This document shows positions 10,641 to 19,290 of a DNA stretch of 64,000 bases, piece by piece. Under the pieces are notes generated by a model. That model ran no database searches and was not told the DNA's origin. It worked only from the letters and a program-made list of their open reading frames with translations. A program made the translations under genes and the position numbers. Position 1 is the first letter of the stretch; each line of letters begins with the position of its first letter. Source of the stretch: Isochrysis galbana (taxonomy: Eukaryota; Haptophyta; Isochrysidales; Isochrysidaceae); contig CM030937.1 of assembly GCA_018136815.1 (NCBI GenBank), positions 5,102,632 to 5,166,631 of the forward strand, in the 5' to 3' direction.

Positions 10641-10973
10641 GGAGAGGTTTGCAGCGTGCAGTACGACGAAGCGCACGAACAAATGAAGTTAGCCAACGAT
10701 GAATTCTTGGTAGAATGTTTGAAGGCCGAGGGAGAGCTGGGCGGCATCACCAAGGCTCTGAATATTGACTGTCACACAATCCAACTCCCACTGGACGACG
10801 ATGGTGCCTTTCGCAAGGCTGCGCTGCAGGCACTCGTGCACACCGTCGGGGCCGTCTGCATGCTGCACGATGGGTCGCTGCAGATGAAGACGAGGTGTCG
10901 TTCCGTCAATTGTGGGACATCAGTCGAATTGAGCGATCGAATGTCCGCAGTTGTATACAGAGCGTTATTTTAA
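10641..10973 (+). pseudogene. Gene fragment of unknown function
   Basis: A frame reading YDEAHEQMKLANDEFLVECL, AEGELGGITKALNIDCHT, then RKAALQALVHTVGAVCMLHD has balanced, protein-like composition unlike the surrounding repeats. A possible acceptor (gtttgcagcgtgcag) precedes it. There is no family match. It lies between LINE pieces and next to the 141-bp duplicated segment, so it may be an exon carried or broken by transposition. Confidence 0.35.
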
Positions 10974-11022
10974 AATTAAATGCAGACTAGCGGAACAACT
11001 TATTTTCCCTGCTTTCCCGGGG

Positions 11023-11163
11023 AGCCACCTTGGCGGGCTACTGGCCGCCCAGCGCGCCCCGTTCACCGTGTCTTCACCTGCACCTGCAGTTCCTGCACTC
11101 TCACCTTCACCTGCACCTTCACTGAAGAAAAAACTTCGGACCAGCACCTTCCCAGTTGGAAAA
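11023..11163 (+). repeat. 141-bp duplicated segment, copy 1
   Basis: It appears identical to 47866-48006. It reads LAAQRAPFTVSSPAPAVPAL then SPSPAPSLKKKLRTSTFPVG in one frame, Pro/Ala/Ser-rich with a basic end. The flanks differ on both sides, so the duplication is limited to this segment. Both copies end in an A-rich or T-rich run. Confidence 0.8.
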
Positions 11164-11199
11164 AAATTATTATAAGAAGAATGATCCGAGAGATACACC

Positions 11200-11745
11200 A
11201 CGTTATGCAAAGCGGCACTCCACGCGGCAACAACACAGACGCCTCCAGACGAGCCAAAGCAGACATGGGCCGCCAGCCGAAAAAACGCATTGACGTCAAC
11301 GAATTTTGCCATTTCGCCCACTATTTGAAGCTAACGACGACAACGAACTAATACCAAGCAGCAAACTCGTAGCATTACTAGAACGTTTGAAAATTAGACA
11401 CATAACTAGACAAAAAAACAACTTAGGACAGAGCGATCAAGGTTAATAACAATCCGAAGGGGGACGAAGATGGGGAAGGCAAGAAGGCCGGGCCCCCACA
11501 CAGGGACGGACCGTACTCGAGGCCGCCGAAAAGAGACTCACGAGGCCTGCCCCTCCCCTCTCCCTAACGCTAGGCCCAAAGCAGTGTACATGGGCCTACC
11601 CCCCAAAACCGAAGAAAAAGGAACGAGGGGGGGGAGCGGAAGGGAGAGTAGTGGTAGGGGTATAGGCGTTGGCAACGTGATCGCACGCGACTGCGAGACG
11701 TTAGCAGCATAGCGGACACCTTCAAGAAGGTTTTATTTTGGACGC
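11200..11745 (+). mobile_element. LINE C-terminal and 3' UTR fragment
   Basis: It contains ADMGRQPKKRIDVNEF at about 11262-11310, the C-terminal motif shared with 17696 (MGRQPKKRIDTTDF) and with the minus strand near 34.1 kb. Frames after it are broken. The following 400 bp resemble the LINE 3' region (aaaccgaagaaaaaggaacgag; gtacatgggcctac) and end in a T-rich tail. Confidence 0.65.
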
Positions 11746-12395
11746 ACACGCATCTGGTTCAACCTACGTGAGGCCCTCGATTGTACCGCACCCACCCACA
11801 CACATACACACACCTTCCCTCGAGAATGGGTTAGATGCGGGCCACGGCTTGAGTTTTGGACCTTCAGCGCAGGGTTAATCTTAACCATGCTCAATCGTTC
11901 GAATGCAAGATTCGGAAATGAACATGCTGGGGCAGGTGTCAAGTGTTCGAATGCAGCACCAAACACCAAAGGCCAAAGGCCATCACTAGCCTCGTTTACA
12001 CATTTGCACACTCCACGATAGCCATAGTACTAGAAGCTCGCCGCTCGCGCTGCCCCTTAGAGCGGGCCACTGTTGAAGCTTCAAATGCACAGCCTTGTAT
12101 TCGAGCCCAATGCAAGCAAGATGCAGCATGCATGATGCATGATGCAGTCTAGTGATGCGTGGCCCCTGGAACCTCACTCCGATAAAGACGGGCACATTTG
12201 CTGAAGCAGCTGGACCCTGACAAACGCCCATTACTGCAGAATTTTGGCACAATCCATTTCATTCTTGCTTCATCTGTGCGTGGAGAGCTACATCTGGTGA
12301 AACGACGAATGGTCTCATCATCTTGATGTTGTGTGCATGCACAGCAAGCCGTGGTTCATGGGTCTGCGCATTGGGCACAAATAATTCCAACTCGG
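11746..12395. other. Intergenic, no gene seen
   Basis: No coding, RNA or repeat feature is recognised. There is a short CA-rich stretch near 11790-11815 and a small ATGCATGATGC repeat near 12125-12145. Confidence 0.4.
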
Positions 12396-12752
12396 TCAAA
12401 AGAAAGGGTCTGGTTTCGCCGACGGGTCATAGGGCCTACCGAGGCGGTAGGTGGTCTCATTATACGGCCACGGGCCGACGACTGTGACAAACTTCCCATC
12501 CCTGCTCAGACGTCCACCTTTGCGGAACTCGACGAACTGCTTGCTCATCTTCCCACCTTTGCAGACGCAGCCGGAGTAGCGATTCGCACCTCGGACTCTC
12601 CAGTACTCGAGCACGTCCGGCTCCTTCGGCGCCTCAGTGCTGGTAACTGGCTCGGCCTCCACTGGCACGGCCTCCGGCTCGGGATGCTCCGGCATCCTTG
12701 GCGAAAGCAAGAGGTGGACCGGATCGGACCGATCGATATGGTTCGGGCTCAC
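12396..12752 (-). CDS. Possible small protein, unknown
   Basis: A minus-strand frame of 118 codons. Its C-terminal two thirds looks domain-like: VLEYWRVRGANRYSGCVCKG, GKMSKQFVEFRKGGRLSRDG, KFVTVVGPWPYNETTYRLG, with balanced hydrophobic and charged residues and three tryptophan or tyrosine clusters. The N-terminus is Pro/Glu-rich. There is no signal peptide and no family is recognised. It might be an exon of a larger gene or a decayed copy. Confidence 0.35.
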   Translation of the reverse strand: MSPNHIDRSDPVHLLLSPRMPEHPEPEAVPVEAEPVTSTEAPKEPDVLEYWRVRGANRYSGCVCKGGKMSKQFVEFRKGGRLSRDGKFVTVVGPWPYNETTYRLGRPYDPSAKPDPFF

Positions 12753-13111
12753 ACAAAGGACGAGCGTGAAAATTAGAATTCAGTGAAGTACACTAAAGCC
12801 ATCTGAAACACTCCGGCCAGACGGCGACGGCCGACGATCGGAGGGCGATTTGCTGGAATCAATCAATCTCGTCTAGAAAGTAGAATGGGGACCGCAGCAC
12901 AACGGACGCGATGAGCAAAGTTTTCGGTCAGGTTTTCGGCGAGCTTTTCGACGAAAAGGTGGCCCCTGCCGAAAACCTCTTTGGCCAGGTTGCAGGTTGC
13001 AGGTGCTCCAGGTTGGTCGAAAAGTCGAAAAGCGGGGTGTTCGACTGTTCGACCCTCACGGCCGAAAGCCAAAAGGCTCTTTCTGGCCCACTTTCTTGGG
13101 AACGGCCGGGG
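12753..13111. other. Intergenic, no gene seen
   Basis: There is a short TTTTCGG-type motif repeated several times (12915-13050, ggttttcggcgagcttttcg). No gene is supported. Confidence 0.35.
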
Positions 13112-13540
13112 AACTAAGTTTATACTTGGTTCACCCATGGCGGGGCACGAGCCCCCCCCTCTCTCCACTCCTCCCCCGCCATGGGGGAGGAACCACCCAC
13201 TCTCCTGGCACGCCTGACTGATGGCCTGCCAGGAGCACATTGCCATGCCGACCCATCCCTCTCCCCACAGGCACGCCTTATTCGCCCGCCCTGGCTTGTC
13301 GTGGCCAGCCCATCCATCTGACCAGCCCCTCCTCCCCGTGGGCCCCCCTGTTCAGGACCCCCCAGCCAGCTCCAGTCGACCCGCAGGGGCTCGGAGCGCC
13401 AGCGAGGGAGAGGCAGGAGGGGCCAGGGCCATGTCCCAGCCTCACCTGCCCCCTGAGCCCCTGAGCTGTGCTCCCAGGCCCCTGCAGGCCATCTGGGGAC
13501 CTGAAGAGGGGCCGCAGGCGCGCGCCATGGGCCCCCGCCG
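13112..13540 (+). mobile_element. SINE-like element, 3'-truncated copy
   Basis: It starts AACTAAGTTTATACTTGGTT followed by the same C-rich segment and AGCGCCAGCGAGGGAGAGGC block found in copies A and B. Similarity fades after about 13530. No flanking duplication is visible. Confidence 0.65.
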
Positions 13541-13861
13541 CAGGGAAGAGAGGAGGAAAAGGGAAGAGGGAGGGGAGGGGGGAGCGGCAGCTCTCCCCTC
13601 CGGCAGAAACGTGTCTTCTCGCCCCGTTTGGGTAAGAGAAGACGGGGGCGCCAGAGCCAGGAGGGAAGGGCCGCGGCTCGCCGCGGCCACTCGCTCTAGC
13701 GAGGGAGATTAGCGCTTCTAGGCTCCTATCTCACGAGTGCCCCCCCCCCCCCCTTGCATTGCTTTTACCCGAAAGGGGTTTTCCCCCAGCGTGGACTCGA
13801 GTCGACTCGAGCGAGGAGAGGACGCGCTTGGGCTTGGGTGCGCGGGGTCGGTGCATGCACT

Positions 13862-14010
13862 GGGGGGAGGACAAATATCGAGGGGAGGGGGCAGTGCCCC
13901 CACCCCCCAGTATCACTCGGACACCTGGCCCGTCAGGCATGGCGGGATTCCGGGACTGAAACGTCATGTCCAATTAGCTAGTGGGGTTGGCTAGGATATA
14001 ACATTGATTA
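13862..14010 (+). repeat. 150-bp dispersed repeat (ACAAATATCGAGG ... TAGGATATAACATT), copy 1
   Basis: It shares order and sequence with 18725-18880 and, inverted, 55183-55333: GGGGGACAAATATC, then ACACCTGG..CGTCAGG.ATGG, then GGTTGGCTAGGATATAACAT. The first two copies end in T/A-rich tri-nucleotide tails. Termini and type are unknown. Confidence 0.75.
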
Positions 14011-14214
14011 TTATTAGTCGTAGTAGTATATTATTAGCCCGGTACTACCACGACACCCCTCAGCGCACCTGCCCGTACGCCTTGACGTGTGCGTGTGTTG
14101 ACCCATAGACCCATACGCATATGCACCCTTTCAAATCTCCCCCCTCGCAAACCCCCGGCTCCCATTATAACTCCCCACAAGCACAAGCACAAAAAAAACC
14201 TTATAATAATATTC

Positions 14215-16266
14215 TAGGGCGGTCAAACAGGGCTTTTTAAGTACTAATATTGGGGGGGTCGACATTTTTGACCGTGAGCGGAAAGCCCCGGCGAAAGCGC
14301 CTCGGAGGGTCTCCCCGCCTTTTCAGAATCCTCGTCCGAAAAGACGGTGCGAAGTCCCGTCGGACCCCCCCCCCTTGCACACGCTCTGGCGGCTCACACG
14401 AGCCGAACTAGACGTCGCTCCCACTGAGAGATGTGTTTCTTTTGTCTAAAAGGTGCCTACACACCTCTTAAATTAGGGGTCCGACGCCCCATATTGCCTA
14501 TAAAGCAAATTTCAAACCCTGGTGCCCCAGCGATGACGTCCGCGCATGCACATACGCACCACACACAGCTCGCACACGGCTCATTCGGCTGTCACAGGAT
14601 GCTCCTTGACTGTCCCGACCCTCGCCCCGCAGGATTCGCCCGGGCTCGCGATTGACGAGGAGCTGGAGCACCAGGACGCCATGGCGCTCGATGCTGCTCG
14701 CTGGTCGACAAAAGTTTGCTGGCCGCTGGCGGGACAGGTGCGCTGCCGATCGCGCCCGCTCTGGCGCAGATCGACCAGGCCCATACCTACAATTCCTTTG
14801 CCGCCCCAAACGTCAGGTTCCCGACTCGTATTTCGACGCTGTGAGGCAGGGAGAACACCTGCCGCCAATGCTCAACCAGAGCATCGGCGGCAGGTGTTCT
14901 CTCTATGTTTTCGTCGGCTCCTCGGATTTTCACGTGCATCATAGGGCTGGTAGCAATCTAGAAATGTAATTTAAGCTAGCCTGCAGCGTGATCTGCGACG
15001 GCGCGACGCGCGCGGCCGAACAGTACTGTAGAATTGATAGCTTTTTGTTTGATGTCTAAAGGGAGAAGTTTTCTCCGCACGGAGGGCTCGAAAATTGGGC
15101 AGAAGGGCGAATTTCGAGCTCTTGACCGCCCGTTCTTTTGGCTACTAGTAGATTCAATATGTAATCTAGCCAAGCAGCGGCCTGAAAGCTTCAGGCGTGA
15201 TGGTTGCGATCGATTTCTGTGGGCAATCGTGTCGTGAATCACGATTGGACACCGGCTGCTTTGCGCTCATCACGAGCCAACTTTTAGAATTTTTTGTACA
15301 CACGGATGACCTCCAAGGCCATTCACGTTCGGAGACACACAAGTCGTGCCCGCCAAGCACGGGCCAGTCAATAGTTTGCCCGTTTTTATGGCACAACATC
15401 CCAACATGGAGCACAAAAAGTAGTTTTGTTTTCGCATTGACGTGCTGAATTGACGGACAGCCTCGTGTCTTCGAGCGTCTCACGTTCGATTTCGAGAGAC
15501 AACCCCTCCCTTTCTTTCGATGATTCGACAGTCTCATATGGTAAGACTGGTTGGCTACCGAAACATTGGCATTTGGGCATGCTGATGGTCATGTATTGTG
15601 CTCATATGTGTCTTGGACTGGTGAAATGAAGACTAAAATAAGAATTACTAAGGTTATAATTTGGCAAAACTATAATCAATTTGATCTTTTTCTCCTGCGG
15701 CGGCGCGCGATGGCGGCCGCAGCGATGGTCGCTGGCCTCGCCAGTGGCCTCGCAAGCGGCCTGTGGCCGCTCTGGCGAGGGTCTGCGCGGCCAGGAGGCC
15801 AGCAGACACCACCTCCCACCATGCTGAGGCGGTGCCGCGCGTGATGGGGCAGCCCATCATGCGCAGCACCGTCATTTTGACGGCTCGCGGCCTGCCGCGC
15901 ACTGCATGCGCGCGAGGGGCTGGCAGTAGATGCCAGCAGGGGCGAGGTGGAGGGCGCAGGCGACGCCGTGCGCCCGCGCAGGGTTTTGTACTGCCTGCCC
16001 GGGGGTAACCGTGCCCGGGGAACGCAGGCGCGCGTCGCACAGCGCGACCTGTGGTGCACTTTTGTGGTCGACGTCGATTTCGCACGAGCGCAAAAACGTT
16101 TTTGGGTCTGTGTGTTGAATGGCGTCGAAAATGTGCATATTGCTCATTAGATTCTGCCTAACATACCCATTTCCAGTAGCATATCCTAAGATCTCGCTAT
16201 GAAACCTCAATCTTGACTTAGTGAATTTTCACCCTTAGAAGTTAAAAGCCCTGTTTGACCGCCCTA
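14215..16266. mobile_element. DNA transposon-like element with terminal inverted repeats, non-autonomous
   Basis: The left end TAGGGCGGTCAAACAGGGC and right end (complement) TAGGGCGGTCAAACAGGGC are followed by TTTTAA on both sides. The flanks carry aatattc at 14208-14214 and 16267-16273, a 7-bp direct repeat, or 8 bp (aatattct) if the terminal base is counted differently; the latter would suit a hAT-type element. The internal 2 kb contains no credible transposase, only short frames. The right end resembles the solitary ends at 27588 and 40210, and the left end the one at 62373. A 23-bp stem-loop sits at 14851-14901. Confidence 0.72.
14851..14901. other. Long stem-loop inside the inverted-repeat element
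   Basis: Arms 14851-14873 (gagaacacctgccgccaatg...) and 14879-14901 pair over 23 bp with one mismatch; the loop is aacca. This is the strongest local hairpin noticed in the window. It could be a transposon sub-terminal palindrome or a small-RNA precursor. Function is unknown. Confidence 0.75.
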
Positions 16267-16278
16267 AATATTCTCGCC

Positions 16279-18186
16279 TCACACGTGGCACTGAGAAACT
16301 ATCGTTAAAACGATAGGGTCATGGAGCGCGCGCCGCCGCCCGCTCTCGCTGCCGCTGCCCTCGCCGCGATGGACGAAGAACTCATGGACACGCCGCTGTC
16401 GCCGAAGCGACCGCGCCAGGATGACCCCCCCAGCCAGGTGGGCACAAGACCCAGCGGGCCACGCCCACTCGCCACAGAGAACAACGAATCCCAAGCTAAC
16501 ATGCTGGCAACAGCCAGCATGCAGGACACCCACACCACAGTCCACAGACACACCAACCACACCTCACCAGATGGACGCTCCACTAGGGAAGGCCTCCGGG
16601 CCGGGACCCTACAAGGCCGCGGTACCGCCCTCGCGCCCAGGCGCGAGGGGCTGGCCCGGCACCAGCACATGCCGTCTATGCGGGGAAGCCGACGAATCGT
16701 CAACCCATCTGGGCGAATGCCCGAGACTCGTCAGCATCTTCGAGACGCTAAACGCGGCGGCTCGATTCACGCCCGAACCGAATAGGAGCAGAGAAAAAGT
16801 TATATTAGACAACCTATTCATATACCCAGAGGGCAACGCCCCGAAAGCGATATACACCCTATACACGCTAGCTTGGAGATACATTATAACGGATTTCTAT
16901 TGAATCCACTACGACGGCATCACATTCTCGAAAGAGTCGATATTGATAAGAACACTAGCAAGATATACAATCCTGAGCAAAGCACTACCGGACAAAAAAT
17001 TCCGTCCTAGAAACTAGGACCACGTCCTAGAAAATCCTTGGATTTCTAGGACTCTGCCGATCATGCCTCCATTATAGCCTATGGTGAGCTTTTGAGACAT
17101 CCCATCACCTGAAGCAAACCATCTCCACATCCCATTCAACCTTAGCTCTCCCCATGACCAACTCTGCGAAGCTTGTCTTTGCTTACTTTTGCCACCACAT
17201 TCAGCATGCGGTGCTGCACTCGGGCGTCCGCTCGCACCAGAGGAGTTTTATTTTAGACCGTTTGGAGCAGTAGGCTAGCGGATTGGACACTTAGATGACA
17301 AAACCAAGCTTGGTGGTCACTGAAGGTCTCAAAGAGGGCAGTCAAAGCAACATGTCATCTCCTGGGGACCATGGGTAGAAGAGCTCCCCATTGGGTGGTA
17401 TCAGCCATTTCTCCCGTTTCTAGGACAAGCAGCAATTCCGACCAGGTGACCCGTAAACGCGTCACAAAACTTGGTGTTGCTGAGGGAATGGTGCCTAGGT
17501 ACACCTGGAACATTTAATGAGGACATGCATGTGGTAACTCAATAGCCAAGGTCTGGGACAAAATAACATGGTATGCTCATGGTCTCACCTAGCAAAGTCC
17601 GTCCTAGTTTCTAGGACTGGTCCTAGAAAGCTGGGTACCTTTATCCGCTACTCTTTGCCCACACGACGGACTCGGCCAGAACCGCCCAAGCGGGAATGGG
17701 CAGGCAGCCGAAGAAAAGGATAGACACAACCGACTTCTACCCCTTATACACAGTCGACGCCGACAAAAATCTAACACCCAGCACAGAACTCATCGCACTC
17801 GCCTCCAAGTTGGGGGCGGCACACATCATAGAGTGCTCCAGAGAACTAGACAAATGAAAAACATAACTCGAGAGCACCCAACTTGCGTAAGATACGGATA
17901 CACCGCAGCCCGACCTCAAGAACAAACCCAGCGTAACATTCCCAGAGACTCCAAAAAATGGCGTCATATCCAACAGGCCTGCCCCAAAGCCGCACTCCGA
18001 ACCAGGCTCTTGGTAGTGCACCAGAGTCGGACCCCGGAAACCGAAGACAAAGGAATGAAGGGGGGAAAGGGAGGAGGTGGAGGAGGGGATGTAAGGGCCG
18101 TGTCGTGTCGGAGACAGGGTAACCTAGGATTAGTAGGCGTGTAGCCCGGAATCTTTAGATGTTTTTTTTTCACACGTGGCACTGAG
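16279..18186 (+). mobile_element. LINE copy with 17-bp target-site duplication, internally degenerate
   Basis: The body is 16296-18169, flanked by perfect 17-bp repeats tcacacgtggcactgag (16279-16295, 18170-18186). The 5' leader contains the short palindrome ctatcgttaaaacgatag, then ATG 16321 opens MERAPPPALAAAALAAMDEE...PLSPKRPRQDD. About 16650-16903 reads the C-terminal zinc finger of non-LTR reverse transcriptases (CRLCGEADESSTHLGEC, C-x2-C-x8-H-x3-C) followed by TLYTLAWRYIITDFY and an in-frame stop, after which coherent reading continues (HYDGITFSKESILIRTLARY). At 17696 the C-terminal MGRQPKKRIDTTDF motif appears. Most of the reverse transcriptase and the endonuclease are missing. It ends GTAGCCCGGAATCTTTAGATG plus T-run. 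Confidence 0.8.
17004..17617. mobile_element. Small palindromic-ended element nested in the LINE
   Basis: GTCCTAGAAACTAGGAC at 17004-17020 and its exact reverse complement GTCCTAGTTTCTAGGAC at 17601-17617 bound a 614-bp segment with no coding sequence. Additional GTCCTAGAAA copies lie just inside and outside both ends. It separates the LINE zinc-finger region from its MGRQPKKRID end, so it was inserted after the LINE. Confidence 0.6.
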
Positions 18187-18236
18187 TTACGCTTTCGTCG
18201 TAGCCACGCCCATTCCCCTTCCTCACCCTCACTCCC

Positions 18237-18335
18237 CGCCTTGCGGCAACTCCCCTCGTGCTCTACTTAGGGGCTCGGGTCGTGTGGGGGGTCTGAACTG
18301 AGCGGGGTGCACCTGTCCTCAGCGGTATGTTGCCG
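18237..18335 (-). mobile_element. LINE 3' UTR fragment
   Basis: The block GCCTTGCGGCAACTCCCCTC, GTGCTCTACTTAGGGG, CGGGGTGCACCTGTCC is shared with 32977-33075. Its core is the complement of CCCCTAAGTAGAGCACAAGG in the LINE near 47020, so this lies on the minus strand. Confidence 0.5.
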
Positions 18336-18654
18336 CCTTCCGCTCCTGTTCTTGTGTGTGTCTTGTGCTGTTGAGTGACCTTTTTAATCTAAATGCGTTG
18401 TGGGTTTCCGTCGCTGTTGTGTGTTGTGATTTTTTGTGTGCCGTGACAGTCGCCGGTCGCATGTCCGAATAATCGGTTGAGGGGGTATATCGCGTCGTTT
18501 TAAGCGAGTTGAGGCTTAAGCTGCGCGAAGAACTCCTTAGAGTGCAAGACTTCCCGGCGAAGCTGCCGGTGCAGCGGTAGGTCTTTGAACGGGATTTTTT
18601 CTCTCTCTTCCGCTATCTCTCTGTGCGTTCGCGCTAGCTCCGCCGTGAGCCTGA

Positions 18655-18880
18655 GTGGAGAAGGGGGGGGGGGGGGGGCTCGCTCGTGCCCCCCCATGGG
18701 CGAACTAAGTATAAACATAGTTGCTGGAGGGGGACAAATATCAAATATCGAGGGGAGGGGGTCCCCCCGGTATAACCCGGACACCTGGCTCGTCAGGGAT
18801 GGCGGGATTCCGGATTCCGGGTTGAAACGTTGTGTCCAATTAGCTGCTAGTGGGGTTGGCTAGGATATAACATTAATTGT
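18655..18880. repeat. Reversed SINE-like 5' end joined to 150-bp dispersed repeat, copy 2
   Basis: 18670-18722 is the complement of the SINE-like 5' end (AACTATGTTTATACTTAGTTCG, then the poly-C segment). At 18725 it passes directly into the dispersed repeat, which ends in an ATT/ACT-rich tail. A minus-strand frame across it is fortuitous. Confidence 0.6.
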
Positions 18881-19290
18881 TTTACTATTACTATTACTAC
18901 TACTATTTATCTTTCTTTCTTCCTCTGTCCTCTGTTCTTCTTTTTAAACTTTTTAATTATCTTTTTCTTTACGGTTAGTAGTATTTCTTTTGCTTCTGAA
19001 AGCCATCGCGAATGCGACACTCCTCTGCCGTATCACATTTCTACGTATATAGGCCTAAGTCTGAGAGTCAAGAACCACAATGCGCACGGGTACATGACAC
19101 CGGCTAGATGCGCAGGAGAAAACGGCGAAAAGGGCCTTGACGGCACAAAGAAATCTACGCCCCGCGACCAACCATTGCCCGACCACGTATCACCACGTGC
19201 CCCCACGAACGACAATCAGCCCCCTCCCCCCGGCCCACGGGCGCAAGACTTTGTATCCACATGAGTTGTTGTGAGATTGGCTGTGATTAG
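18881..19290. other. Intergenic, AT-richer tail, no gene seen
   Basis: A T-rich tail follows the repeat to about 18990. The remainder is downstream of the xylulokinase stop. No feature is supported. Confidence 0.4.
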
